The notes below the pieces were generated by a model. That model was not told the origin of the DNA, searched no databases, and was given only the letters and a program-made list of their open reading frames with translations. Below, piece by piece: positions 45,291 through 57,092 of a DNA stretch of 64,000 nucleotides. This DNA is from Coix lacryma-jobi var. lacryma-jobi (taxonomy: Eukaryota; Streptophyta; Magnoliopsida; Poales; Poaceae), in contig VDCT01000863.1 of assembly GCA_009763385.1 (NCBI GenBank), forward strand, positions 1-64,000, given 5' to 3'. Position 1 is the stretch's first letter, and every line of letters starts with the position of its first letter. A program made the translations under genes and the position numbers.

Positions 45291-46952
45291 ATGGGGGAAA
45301 CATTTTGGATCTTAACTGACTCTTTTCGTCTGTTTTTCTTTTCTTTTGCATTTTAGCATACGCAATTACATTCTGAGCTTCATGTTTATAATCACTAGAA
45401 TGTAACTATGCTCTATGTAGTATGCTCCGATGCTTATGATGATGCTTGTAGCTTATGCTCTTTCTGATCACTAGTACATGTTGTGAGCTGAGCTATTTTG
45501 AAATGGTGAATTTGCTTAATAACTTAAAGTCTGAAATGTCACCATTGAGATATGCAACTAGCATGTGTAGGATGTGTTGAGTGTACTCGTGCTTTTCATA
45601 TATGCTAGGTTGCTATGTCTCTAGTTCTGAGTCTCTCACTTGCTTGGTCTATTCATATACTATCTTTAAAATAAACCAAGTTAAGTGAATCTGAAAGATC
45701 GAGATGGGATTGCTTGTCAACACATCACGGTATCGAGACGGTTTCTCATTGCACTTTGAGTTAAACTTGAGCCGTGTAGTGTATGACCGAAACCGTAGCT
45801 TTAAGCTTCTGATTGCTTTGGCATAGGCTTCGCTCGGTTGAAAAGTTAGGCAAGACAGCTTTCAACCTCTCGCAATCACGTGCTAATAATTGAACTTGTG
45901 TAATTTCACACCGCTGCAACTCGGATCTAAACTTGAAATCACAAGTATTTTCTTCAATTGGCATCAGCATGATGATTGAACTTTGCTAGGGATAGTTCAC
46001 CTTGTATACATGCTTAGCACTTGTTCAGACTCCTGTCTATACATGAGTAGTGCTATTTTGATGGTGACTAGCTTTTGACTCAAAACTGCTCACATTGCTC
46101 TATGTTCATATTTCGTATTTGGTGATCAGTTTGAGCCTTTGCTGAGCTTGTATACTGTTGTTGAATCTTGGGAGCTATACTATTTAGAGCATTTTTGCAT
46201 TCTCCTGAATATATGCCTGAAGCTCCTAACTTGCATTCTGACTCATATGCATGTTGGAAGGGGGGAAACTCCCTTGTTCGCACTTTTGTTGGTGCCTTTT
46301 TTCTGATGGGGAGAGTTTCTTTTACTTGATTAGTGCATTTTCAACTAAGGGGGAGAATTTGCAAATCATATGTCTCCTGGATGTTCAACTAAAGGGGAGT
46401 TTGAGGGAAATTTTTTTTCGCATCTTTGCGCCCCCTCCCAAGTTGGACCTAAGGGGGAGAGTTTTTCCTAGTTGCTTGCAACTTTTCGAGGGGGAGTTTG
46501 CTAGTTGTGTTGAGCCTTCGCCTCTGTCTTGAGGGACTAGCAAACATTCTTTAGGGCATTTGATTTCAATTGGTTCGGAGCGTGTTTTGGTATCGAGCTT
46601 TATGTTGGTCGTAAGGCTTTGGTATCAAGCCTTCTTTGCTAGTTGTGTTGAGCCTCTGTGCCTCTATCTTGAGGGACTAGCATTTTGCTTCGATTTTCCA
46701 ATTGGTGTTTGCTAGCGGTGTTGAGCCTGTTCTACCTCTTCTTGAGGGCTAGCTTTGCTTTGCTTGGTCGCGTCGAGCCGTTGCCCATGTCTTTGGGGAC
46801 CAAGTTCTTTCGCTCTTTCCACTTGACCCTCTTCGGCTTTGCTATGCTTTTGGGTCATTTGGTCGAGTTCTCTCTCCTTCCTCCTTTCCTTCTTCTTTCC
46901 TTTCCATTATGATTTGTGTTGGTAGTTGACAATGCACTCATCAAGGGGAGAT
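45291..46952 (+). other. Copia D 3' non-coding tract
   Basis: 1.66 kb from RNase H to the LTR, colinear with 21761-23497 of copia C. It has purine runs AAGGGGGAGA at about 46349 and 46451, a AAAGGGGAG at 46391, and GAGGGGGAG at 46489, then the tract next to the LTR (46940-46952). No credible coding frame. Confidence 0.7.
46499..46805 (+). repeat. Copia D: four hairpins upstream of the polypurine tract
   Basis: Units at about 46499, 46639, 46710 and 46764. The first three use GCTAG stems (GCTAGT with ACTAGC, or GCTAGC with GCTAGC) around GTTGAGCC...TTGAGGG; the last uses CTTGGT/ACCAAG around GTCGAGCC...TTTGGGG. Homologous to 22976-23365. Confidence 0.75.
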
Positions 46953-47392
46953 TGCGGATACATGGGTGTATGCCGGGTCTCTGAGTGATGAGTGATTGTC
47001 AACTGGGATGATGCGCATGTTCTTTGGCTTGTGTTGTGCAGGTGTCGAGCACGGATGCAGTGATCGAAGGCAGGTGAAGGTCAAGTTGAGACGTGTTGTG
47101 TGCCACGGACCGGTGTGCGGTGAAGGATGGGCGTGCCGTGCGGCGGACGTGCCATGCCGATGTACCGAGCGATGAAGGGCAGACATGAGGCTTGGACTGA
47201 GGGACCAGAGGCCTGAGGATCAGCTGTGGTGGCTGGCAGCCTATGACGACGACAAGTGAGAAGTGCGGTCATGGGTTGCCTGAGTCGTGGACTCGGGGAC
47301 ACGTGTCGGTGGACGGGTGCACGGGAGGTGCATCCCATCTACGTCGTCGGTTTGGTGGTAGAGCCAGGGAAAACCATCAGATGGATGGTTTT

Positions 47393-47648
47393 CCAGGTTT
47401 GGGCCTCAAAACCTGGGCGTGGACGGTTTTCGAGTTTGGCCACAAAACTCGGGCTGAGGGTTTCTGAGTTTGGCCTCAAAACTCGGGCTGAGGACGGTTT
47501 CCAGGGTTGGGCCTCAAAACCTGGGCTCTGAGGGTTTTGCTGAGTTTGGCCTGAAAACTCAGAACTGGTGGGCTGGTTTCCCGTTTTGGGCCTCAAACCG
47601 GGGTTGGCTGGAAAAGGCTGGTTTTCCGGTTTGGGCCACAAAACCGGG
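47393..47648 (+). repeat. Copia D LTR: array of seven small hairpins
   Basis: Units at 47393, 47431, 47464, 47501, 47540, 47580 and 47626. Loops are TGGGCCTC, TGGCCAC or near forms. Stems pair within units: CCAGGTTT/AAAACCTGG, CGAGTTT/AAAACTCG, CTGAGTTT/AAAACTCAG, CCGGTTT/AAAACCGG. One more unit than copia C. Confidence 0.85.
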
Positions 47649-48426
47649 GGTGCAGAGCGAGGGCGGCACGTGGCGGCGATCCGGAGGTTGCGTCGAGGCA
47701 ACGCGTCGTTTGTGCGGGCATGGCCGTCGGATACACCTACCACCCGAGTTGGTCCAAAATAACCCTAGGGTTTAGCTGGTTCACTCTGTAATTAGAATAG
47801 TGAGGGGTAGAGTAGGAAATAGACTTAGGCTAGTAGTAGGATAAGTAGTCGGGAGACACCCTCCTTCTATCCATCTCAGTCATTTTCTCTTTGGCACTTA
47901 GGGTTTCCTGCTCTCCCCTCATTCCTGCTGTAGCTAGCTGAGATCCGCAGAGAGACTTGCCTCTGTGTACCGTTGATTTCAAGGAAGTGAGGCCGTATCC
48001 TCACTGTTGTACGTGTGGTAGCCACACGGTTGCAAATCATGGTTGTGATTCGTGTTTTGTTTCGTGTTCTTCCTTCGCGTAATCCTTCTTCTCCACGTTT
48101 TTCCCGTCGATTGATCTCTTTGCTCGGTTCATCGTTTGCAATCCGTTTGAACCAAGTTGTTCTAGATCGTGAGGCACTTCTTTCCACGAAGGAATTCTCC
48201 TCTAACCTCACGGTCTAGGAGATCGAGCGATTTTCATTTTGGATCACGTTCTTGCTCTTTTACCCCGAAATCTTTCGATTCAACCGATTTGGAGTTAGGT
48301 TCGAGCCATGATCTCTTAGGAGTAGCTCACTAACATCCTTGTGACCTCTTAATCGAATCCTAGCCCTAGAGCTTTTGATTCGGAGGAGATCGGGTGGAAT
48401 CGCCGAAGAACTGTGCTGTTATCGGG

Positions 48427-48722
48427 GGCATCGGACGCTCGTCACGGGAGCATCGGACCTACTGTTCATAGCATCGGACGCTCCGGTGGCACGTGTCAGT
48501 CTGGTGTTTTTGAGTGGGAATCGGACGCGGAGCATCGAACGCTCAGACTCTGACCATCGGATGCTCTGTCGTCCATCGGACGCGTCCGAGGGTTAAGCAT
48601 CGGACGCTGAGGGTTTACTGTAGCCAGCGTCCGATGGCTATGCGTAAGGTTCCAGTTTTGCTCTTTTCACATCGGACGCGTCCGTTGGTTGGGCATCGAA
48701 CGCTGCCAAGCGTTCGATGCTG
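48427..48722 (+). repeat. Copia D LTR: CATCGGACGC motif cluster
   Basis: About eleven direct or inverted copies of CATCGGACGC or close variants (CATCGAACGC, CATCGGATGC) in 300 bases. Confidence 0.75.
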
Positions 48723-49062
48723 CTGTGACTGCGCAATTTCGTTCGCTGTTCGTCTCGTGCGATCTCGGATTTTGGTTTCGTCCTTTGCGTTGGCTTTCTA
48801 GAGTTGTGTAGTGTCCCGCTGTGCTTCTAGGAAGCATCCACCCTACATCTAGGGTCGTGGACACTACCAAGCTCTAGGGTTTGCTTCTGGGGTTGATTCT
48901 TGGGACAGTGGCTACTAGTTTCCGAAAGGAAAATTTGAAGCTCCCATTCACCCCCCTCTGGTCGCTTTCTGGTTGCTTCTCGGTCCTTCAAGCGCCACCA
49001 TCTTGGGGTCATTGCTGGTGAATGTGTCTTGTATAGACTTGTTGTCATTTGATCACGCACAC

Positions 49063-49684
49063 CTAGATCGTAGCCTGCTTTACGAGGACTTCTTTGTACC
49101 TCTGCCTTGACTTGTCCTTGGCAGGGTCTGTTTGCCATGACTCCACCATCTTCCAACTCTTCCTCGAGGACATGCCACGAACACGGCCGAGGTGCTCCAG
49201 GTTTCCAAGCACCTTGGTCAGCACGTCGACGCCCCCTGCGAACCTCGAAGCTTTCGTCCTTGGATGTAGAGGCCTCAATAAGAGCCTTCTCGAGCTCCTC
49301 GATCTTCGGATCAGCTTATGCTTCTTTGATGGCTTGTGGCCGTAGAAGTAGTCACGGCCCCGTTCATCGACGTCTAACAAAGGATTCTTTATACCAGTAT
49401 TGGCTTGAGCCCTTTCTTGCGCCCTGCCACATCGGCCTCTTACCTACCATCCTACCGGCATACCCTGTCTGCCATTGTGTGAGGCTGCGTGTTCATCTTG
49501 TTGAGCGTTTTGAACTGCTCGCTCTTGGGCTTTGCTTCTTCGCTTTGCCTCTGCTTAACGAAACTTCCCAATCTTCAGCCAAGATCATATTATATTTGAT
49601 CAAAGGTGACTTCCCTGTCTTCACGTAGTCTCTGTTCAGCATGTACTTGAAGCTTCGAAGGGCCCTTCCTGCCACGTGCATCAC
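49063..49684 (-). pseudogene. CACTA second-gene-like remnant
   Basis: Downstream of the transposase on the same strand. Frame 49684-49493 has MMHVAGRALRSFKYMLNRDYVKTG, resembling the RSFRxxLxxDYVxxG start of the plant En/Spm-type second protein. Frame 49380-49063 starts MLDVDERGRDYFYGHKPSKKH and is basic. Both are short and shifted; the end is cut at 48990 by copia D. Identification by resemblance only. Confidence 0.5.
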
Positions 49685-51062
49685 CCAGTGGCCATGGCCT
49701 CGTCGATGCCCTCGTATCGAACACCATTGTTCTGTGCCGCACTCTTCTTGTCCTTCTCTTTCATGTGGAACCTATAACCCAACCACGTCATAACCATAAC
49801 CTGCGAAGTGGTGATTTGGGTTGACGGGCCTTTCCTGAAGCTTCTGAATTTCCTCACGATTTCCTCTGATTCTTCAATTGGTATGTCCTGCTCTTTGAGC
49901 CACCCCATGAAGTTGTTCTTGTGATGGTTTTGGACCCAGTGCTCCGTGACCTGCCCATCATGAGTTGTCCAGATCTTGTTCAGGTGCTTTTCAACAAATG
50001 TCTCCATGCTAAACTAACTGATGAAGTATGCTGTAATGAGCTTGTTGCAACCGTTTCGTTTGGTACAATCAGTGCGTAGTTTTCGTCCGATGCACCCATC
50101 CTTGAGGTTCGCCTTCGGGTTGTGGACAGGCAACCGACCCAATCATCCTCCCATCTTTTATGTACCTCATACACTAGTTCACGGCCTCCTCCGTTGTGTA
50201 TGCCTCGATCATAGAGCCTTCAGGGTAAGCACGGTTATGGAAGTATCTGTTAAGGGTGGACATGTACCGCTCGTACGTCCACATCTGATGTAGGTACATG
50301 GGGCCTAGTTGTTGGATCTGATCGACCATGTGCATCATCAAGTGTGGCATAATATCAAAGTATGCTGGTGGAAAGCACATCTCGAGCTGGCAAAGGGTCT
50401 CTGCGATGAACTCCTTCAAGGCAGGTAGCTCGGCCTCATCAATGACCTTTTGGTTGATGCGGTTATAGAAGTATGACAAGATCCATGCGTGACTTGAGAC
50501 CATCCTTTGTCTTCCCCTTGATGTCCAGTAGGACACCAATCGTGCTTTCAAAGACATTTTCTCTAAGTGCATGCAGTCGAAGGCATGGGGTGTATTCAGT
50601 GTTTTCCAGTATGAAAGGTACTTAAAGAAATCGACTTCTTCTTTGAAAGGAACGACGGCGGTGACTTCCTCCATCTTGTCTCGCTTTCTCTTCCTTCTCT
50701 GTTTTGTTGCCCCATCTTCCGGTACCTTCTTCTTCTTTCCGAACTCAATCTGTTCCATGTCCTTGACCATCTCATACACCTTTCGCCCCCCCAACTAGTT
50801 TGCACTGGTTGATCACGTTGCGGGCTTGTCTTGATTGTCAAAATATTATTCATAACACTCCTTCTGTACCTATGATTTCTAACGAGGAACCGTATGTGCC
50901 TCGTGTACACATCTTATTGGATCCTTTAAGGTAAGTGTAGCAGGTCCCGTCGATGCAAATTACGCAGCCGTCTTCCCTTTGATCTGCCCAGACAGAGAAG
51001 AGACCGGGATAATCGGTGATGGCGACAAAGATAATTGCTTTTAGGGTGAACTTCTCCTTACG
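49681..51062 (-). pseudogene. CACTA TNP2-type transposase, C-terminal part
   Basis: After the insert the gene resumes with RKEKFTLKAIIFVAITDYPGLFS and CVICIDGTCYTYL (51062-50930), the second half of the TNP2 transposase domain. Frame 50794-50174 matches the DUF4218 region found in CACTA transposases: LNTPHAFDCMHLEKM, CQLEMCFPPAYFDIMPHLMMHMV, LGPMYLHQMWTYERYM and EAYTTEEAVN. Frame 50007-49681 is the tract that leads to DUF4216 (FMGWLKEQDIP, GYRFHMKEKDKKSAAQNNGVRYEG). Shifts near 50800, 50170 and 50000. Inactive. Confidence 0.85.
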
Positions 51063-51067
51063 GTATG
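51063..51067 (+). other. Target site duplication of the 6-kb insert, left
   Basis: GTATG, repeated exactly at 57088-57092, inside the CACTA transposase codons for Asp-Ala-Tyr. Confidence 0.85.
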
Positions 51068-53639
51068 TGAAACGACCACAATTCCTCGAAGGGAAATCCA
51101 CAGATACATCATAATGATGATAGTCCAAAAAGTCTCAAACCATCACATTTTCATTATTCAGTTGTTACCATAGTTCATGCAACGCGATAGTACAGATTAT
51201 AGGTCATTACATCTCATGGATACCACCTAGTACAAACTATATCGGTAACACACGCCTAACGACGCTGGAGTCGGTGTAGAGCGTCGGCGAGTGAAGCTCC
51301 TCCTTCACGGGCATCATCAAAGTTGTTTGTAGCCAGCGGGCGAAGACTTCGTCTTTGTCTTCTCATCCAAACTTGCGTATTGGAACGAGGCTTCCCGATC
51401 CATCCAGCTTCCACTTCCATCGCGGTAGAAGTCGTCCACCTAGCAATAATTTTCAGTACGGTTTGTACTGGCCACACTTTCCCATCCTATGCTTGCATTT
51501 GCTATGGTGGTATGTGGTATGTGGAATGCAGGGTAGAGCAAAAAGGAATATATTTATGGCTGTAGTTTTCCTATGCAGGTAATCAATAATTTATAAATAT
51601 GTCATCAGTTTTATCCCATATACCCGCCCACATGGCCTTCCATTCGTCATCGACCGAACATCCGGCCACACGGCCATCCTTCCATCCATCCCATCCACAC
51701 ATTCCAACATCTCACCACACGCTCTCACTCTCTAGGCGGCAAGGACGACTCCCACTCATACCTTGCCTCAACGGCCAGCGCCGGACCTATCAACCCAGGG
51801 GGAGAAGAAGAAAGGACACTCTCACTATGTCCGGGGGACTCTGAGCACCATAGTGTTGTCCATGACCGTGGACACGGATATACATATAGATCGATCGACT
51901 CTGCAGAGCGTGTACGCCTGGAACCACAGGTTAGCTATCCTCGACGATCCGGCTCGTCTAAGCTGATTCCGAACTCCCCCCTAATCCGCAACGATGCCAT
52001 TCTACGACTCAGCCCTGGGGCAACGGTGGAAATCCACCGTAACGCTGAGACTGTGAGACGTGGATCCTAGCGTACCAAATAAAACACCACGTTCTTAGGA
52101 GGGTGTGGGTCTTCAGCCCTTACCTCCCTACACCATCACCTTCCAGCCTAGCAGTAATGGCATCGTTTCGCCCAGGGGGTAGGAACGGTTCCCGCCATAC
52201 AAGAACAAGTGGTGCGCACGAAGGTTACCATGGCCGGTAGCCCCAGCGCAATAAGTCCTAAGGACTGGACAAGATATCTCCTCCTTGGGTATCCCGGATA
52301 CCCCCGTGCTGAAACAGCACCTCTATCCCGGGGTTCGTCCCATGAAGACACTCCTCCCCAGGATCTACTCTCAAGATTACAATGTATCAGCCACAGGTAC
52401 TCCCCAGGGGATGCCCATGTCACATCCCCTCAGCAAGACTTGTCACCGGACTCGTCGTAGATCCTGTCCAGTCGACTCAACCCTCACCACACGCACCCAA
52501 GACACACGCCAAGATCTCCCCAAGCCATCATCCCGTTATCACGGCACCATGTGCCTTAGCCACTCACAAACAAACATCCACCAAGCATCACATCACAGAT
52601 ATAATGCGTAGTAGAAGCGAGTAGCAAGTATATATATAGTAAGCGGTGTCTAGCCTAACAGCGGTGTGCAGGGGAAAGGTTGCGTCAAGGTATAGGCTTC
52701 ACAAGCAATCTATCATGCAATCTATCATAGTTCATTTGCAAATAGTAAAGCGCTAGCAACTACATTTTTGCATGTCTAATAGGATTCTACGAGGTTGGAT
52801 GGGCTGTGGCACCTGTTACGTTGTTAGTCCAAGATCACTGATGTCCTTGTGTCATTCTCTTCGGGTCTTGGTGCCGTCCTCGGTCTCCTCAGCGGGTTTC
52901 GGTCTGACCATTGCTGCACCCGATACAACTACCTCGCGAGACCGACAAACAAGACAAAGGAACATTCAAAACACCAACATGATAATTGGACTTGAAGATG
53001 CTATGGACACTAAGCAGAGAAAGGACATAGCCCTCGCAGAGGACATCTGATCCTCGGGCTCGAAAAGACGCAGGAGCGGATGCTTGCTAAGCACAAGCTC
53101 GAGCCACAACCTAGCTCGTACTTCCCGGCCGACCGAGTCGACCTGTACGGCTCGAGTAAATGGTTGAGACCCGATCCCGACTTAAGCAAAACATCACACA
53201 AAAATAGGATTAGCCCTCATGAAGCGAGTTCGTTTTCCTCGGGCCCAAAGAGGCGAAAGAGAAACTCGGCTAAGCACATCTATGACATGTTCTCGGTGTA
53301 AATGTTTCCTACGGTCGATCGAGTCGACTCACACGGAACCAAGATCATGACATGGACCTTAGCTTTGCCAACTAGAACGAGGGTCCGGTCTTTGATCCAA
53401 TCGTCATGGTTAAGGACGGGATCGAATAGAGCGACCAACAGGGAAGGGGGTAGTTTCTGATCTTGCTCGATCCATACGGCATGGTAATCGATGAGAACCG
53501 AGAAAAGGAACAGAACAAGAGGGGAGAAAGAGAAGCAAAGGTAGTCTCTCTTCCTTCTATGCACACGCCATGGCAAGGATGGGCATCGAAGGGAGGCGAC
53601 CACCAAGAACACAAGCACTTAAACCACGCGTAGGATACC

Positions 53640-54210
53640 TCGCTCGTGTGCACTAAATGGCACTAGACGTTCCTAGGATCCGTAGCGGTGCGGTTGTCAC
53701 CGCGAGGATCTAGAGCGCTACAGTCTATAATAGGTACAAGCATACGAGGGCTCTAGTGCGAAGAGGCAAAAGAGAAAGAAAGACGGGGATCCACCTTCAT
53801 TTGATCCACACGCCATTATAGTAGACGGGAATCACAAGAATGGGATCAAGAAGCAAGACTATTATATAAACATGATCAACACGCAAAAGAGACAGACTAA
53901 AGGCAGGGAACTTGGTTCCACGGGGCTTCAACCGACAGTCATTGCAATTGACAGGGATCAGAGCGGTTGAAAACAGAAGGGCTTGATCCACACCTTACTA
54001 GAACGACGGAGATCAAACTTAAGGGAGAAAAGAGAAGAGCGATGAGTGATCACCGCATTCATTCAACCAACACGTCATGGCAAAGGCGGTAGCCGAAGAA
54101 TGAGAGAAGCTCGACCTAAGCCAACTTGTAGGGCACCATGACCTTCGTGCAACTAAATCAGCACAAGGCTATTCCTACAGCTCGTAGCGGTGCGGTTGTC
54201 ACCGCGAGAG
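53640..54210. repeat. Diverged direct repeat of about 500 bases in the 6-kb insert
   Basis: CGTAGCGGTGCGGTTGTCACCGCGAG occurs at 53681 and at 54183, 502 bases apart, with similar surroundings (a CAAGCATACGAGG stretch follows both, and a CACTAAATGG/AACTAAATCA stretch precedes). The shared piece can fold by GCGGTG with CACCGC. Further diverged copies may extend left toward 53090. Confidence 0.6.
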
Positions 54211-54797
54211 CGAAGAAATGCAACGGTCAAGGCAGTGCAAGCATACGAGGTGGCTAGGACAAAAACGCAACAAAAACGGATGGAGCCCGATGGTCATGGC
54301 GAAGCAACTCGCGGCCATGAGCTTCATCCAAACGAGTTGGCACTCATCGTTCCACGATCGTTGACTTCCAATCCTCCTCCCACTAGACTAGGTCACAAAT
54401 GGCTATTGTGTGCGGGTAACATCCGCATCAATATCGGAACCGATATCGAACCCACAGTGGCCACGTCTTAGGGCTAAGGATAGGAGCTGACGCTCGTGTC
54501 GCAACGGAGTCAACCAAATCCAAACAACGACTAAGACTACGAGGGTGAGTTACGCTCAGCGTTACGACCACGGCGGGACAAACCACGATCGCAACGTCCG
54601 AGTGAGGGACGACCCCTAGACCGGCTCGAAGGCTCGGTCCACAGACAAACAACAAAGACCGGCTGGAAGGCTCGGTCAACCACCAATGATACGGACACGA
54701 CAACTAACATACGACCGCGATAAAGAAGTAGCACATTTCCATAGCATCAGCAAGATAGACCGGCGCGAAGGCTCGGCGCAGGCAAGTATTCATTACA

Positions 54798-54829
54798 TAG
54801 ATAGGTAGATAGATAGATAGATAGATAGG
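54798..54829 (+). repeat. TAGA microsatellite
   Basis: Run of TAGA/GATA units with one GGTA interruption, inside the 6-kb insert. Confidence 0.85.
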
Positions 54830-55853
54830 ATGTCATAATGTGAAGATGCACATGACAAAAGGTAAATGCGAGTTGTGTCGACGTCGCGGGAGGCGTCAAC
54901 GGGTTCCAAAGGTTAGACCTTGACGATGGCACGAAAGATGGAGCTTCACCGGAGCGGCTCCGAGGCAACATGCGCAGCCTTGACCGAAACGCAGCGCGTC
55001 GTCAACCGAATCAGCTGGGCGCCATCGGCCGATCAGCGGCGATCCTGACCGAATCAGCAGGGCGCGGCTTCGGTCGAACCACGACGCGTGGCCATCTGAC
55101 AGCTTGGCGCCATTGACCGAATCAGCAAGGCGCCGCAAGTCCATCTGTTACCCTGTGGTAGTGAAGAACGCGGCATGAAGGCCGGTCTCAGACACGAACA
55201 ATGAGACGGAACAAAAGGTGGGGCTTTGGGCTGTGGAGCTCACCGACGGCAAGGAGGAACATTAGAGAGCGATGATGGCGCAGTCAAGGAGCAGATGAGC
55301 GGAGACGGCGTCGGGGTCACAGCCACCGTGTGGCCGTGGCGGGGCATCAGCACGACCGTCATGGGGTCGCGGCTCCTCAGTGTGACGTCACGACCACGAC
55401 GTGGCCACGGTCAGCATCGGACAGCAGCGGCAGCCAGCGTGACCGAGAGGTGGCCATCGCGACCAGCCACGGCAGCTGGACGGTTGGCCGGAGTAGCGGC
55501 ACGACCAGCCACTGCGGATGTGCGGCGCTGGACAGCGGCCGGGACCGACGATGGCGTGCTGCGGCCGGCTAGCGGCCCGGCAGGGCGCGGTTGACGCAGC
55601 TGCGGTGGCGGCCAGCGCGGCTTGGCCAACTGGTGGCACCGACGGCCGGCTGGATTGCGCCCGCGGCCGACTGCGTCATGGCCGGCTTCGGCGTGACACG
55701 GCCTCGCCCAACGCGCGCGTGGCGCGACCAGCCGAGCGGGCGAAGCAGGCGCCGGCACCAGCACTGCTACGCCCAGCCAGACGAGCAGCGAGGGAGGAGA
55801 GAGAGACAGCGGCGGCTGGCACAGAGGAAGGAGAGGAGGTGGCGGCGGCCATG

Positions 55854-55863
55854 ATTTTTATAG
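55854..55863 (-). promoter_or_regulatory. TATA box in the 6-kb insert
   Basis: CTATAAAAAT on the reverse strand within GC-rich sequence, about 1.2 kb from the TGTAACATCC end. The position parallels the TATA box of the gypsy 2 LTR and supports reading the insert as an LTR in reverse orientation. Confidence 0.55.
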
Positions 55864-57087
55864 CGCGAGCTAGGGCTTCTGGGGGACGCCGATACCTGGG
55901 CGTCCGCGTGAGAGTGGGGACACGCGGCTCGCATCCGGTGGACAGGGTACGGACGCGAGGCAAGAGCAGTGGGCGCGGTGCCTTTGCGGCGGCGGTGGCA
56001 CCTGGGAGCCTGGGGCGCGCGCGACCCTGCTAGGGTTTGGAGGTGGCGGCCTGGGCTAGGCCTTGGTGGCCGCGCGCGATTAGGGGGAGAGGGCGCAGTT
56101 GGGCTGGCTCGGGCTCGCATGCGCGCGGGCCTGCAGGCGATGCTGGCCGAGGCCCATGCGGCAGATGGGAGGAGGGAGAGAGGGAGCACGAGTTGGGCTG
56201 GCTGGGGAGGGGGCCTTGGCCCATGCGGCCAAGAGAGGAGGGGAGAGAGAAGGGGGGTTTGAGCCCAAGAGAAGGGGAAGGGGTTTGCCCATTTGATTTA
56301 AGGGAATTTTGGGAGAGGTTCAAATGAATTCGAAGCTGAATTCGGCAAGAATTCAAAAAGGGATTTGATGAATTCAAAAGGAGTTCATAGAGGTATTTGC
56401 AAGGAATTCTGAATGGATTTCACATGGGTGGATTTTCAAAGGAGGTTTAAGACAAATCCCGAAGGAGTTTGGGAAGGAATTCGGGTGGAGCATTTGAATA
56501 TGATTTTATGGGAAGAGGGGAAAATGATTCTCCGCTTCTAGGAGATATTATGACTTGGAGGGTTCAAAGTTGGAACAAGGGAGATCGAGGGAAGTTTAAA
56601 GAAGTTGGGTTGATTGAGATTAGGTGGTTCAAAAGGGTTCTGATAAACATTGGGTGAATCCCAAGGATAATTTGGGTGTGGTTGAACAAGAGGTTTGGGT
56701 AGATTTGTGAACAGGGGTTTGAAAGAATTGGAGTTGATTCTAAATTGGAAAAGAGGGGAGAAAAGAGAAAGGATTTTCCCGAGCCACGTATTAATATGAC
56801 CCGAAGATCTTTTGGGTGGGATATAAGAGAGATCGAGAAAAGTCCCAAAAAGGAGGAGAGGTGATCACTATGGATTTGTGCACTCCGACTCTGACTCGAC
56901 TCAAACCCAAACACCGACTCGACAACTCGAGCATACTCCTACAAGCAAAACTATATGTATGCCACATTTCGTGAGCAAGCGATGATACGTTGACTAATGT
57001 TTGACCTAGTGGCTACCTGTTCCACACATTGCAGGAAAAAGTTTTAAAAAGCTCGTATTTGGTGTTTGGAAAACCAGGGATGTTACA

Positions 57088-57092
57088 GTATG
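57088..57092 (+). other. Target site duplication of the 6-kb insert, right
   Basis: GTATG, matching 51063-51067; CACTA transposase sequence resumes here. Confidence 0.85.

Larger units (their letters stand above)
25550..48990 (+). mobile_element. Copia E/D: Sirevirus-type element split by gypsy 2
   Basis: One forward element in two parts: 25550-29279 (partial 5' LTR, primer site, gag, integrase, start of linker) and 43387-48990 (linker, RT, RNase H, 3' non-coding tract, 3' LTR). The two parts join in sequence at the CCATG duplicated by gypsy 2, inside the linker, at GACGAGACCATG/GTTGTCC; copia B reads GACGAGACCATGGTTTGTCC there without an insert. The 5' LTR lacks its first part because copia C lies there. 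The right edge abuts CACTA coding sequence, so this element inserted into the CACTA. Confidence 0.88.
46953..48990 (+). repeat. Copia D 3' LTR (2038 bases)
   Basis: TGCGGATACATGG after the purine tract to CGGTCCTTCA. Same architecture as the copia C LTR: hairpin array (47393-47648), a weak TATA-like stretch near 47840, CATCGGACGC cluster (48427-48722) and the conserved ATCCACCCTACAT segment near the end. It is diverged from copia C in the first half. Confidence 0.85.
51068..57087 (-). mobile_element. 6.0-kb LTR-like insertion in the CACTA: probable giant solo LTR
   Basis: The ends are TGAAACGACC and GGGATGTTACA on the forward strand, so TGTAACATCCC...GTCGTTTCA in reverse, the same style as the gypsy 2 LTR (TGTAACACC...CGTTCCGTCACA). 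An exact GTATG duplication bounds it. No gag or pol motif and no internal pair of direct LTRs was seen. The layout resembles the gypsy 2 LTR: AT-rich start, GC-rich block (55200-56250), a reverse TATA box about 1.2 kb in, then a long downstream part. A solo LTR left by recombination between two LTRs is the simplest reading; a non-autonomous element is the alternative. Confidence 0.7.

Noticed and set aside
55226..56327. Cluster of overlapping frames on both strands in the 6-kb insert
   Set aside because: The GC-rich block has few stops in any frame; no motif, and frames overlap on both strands.
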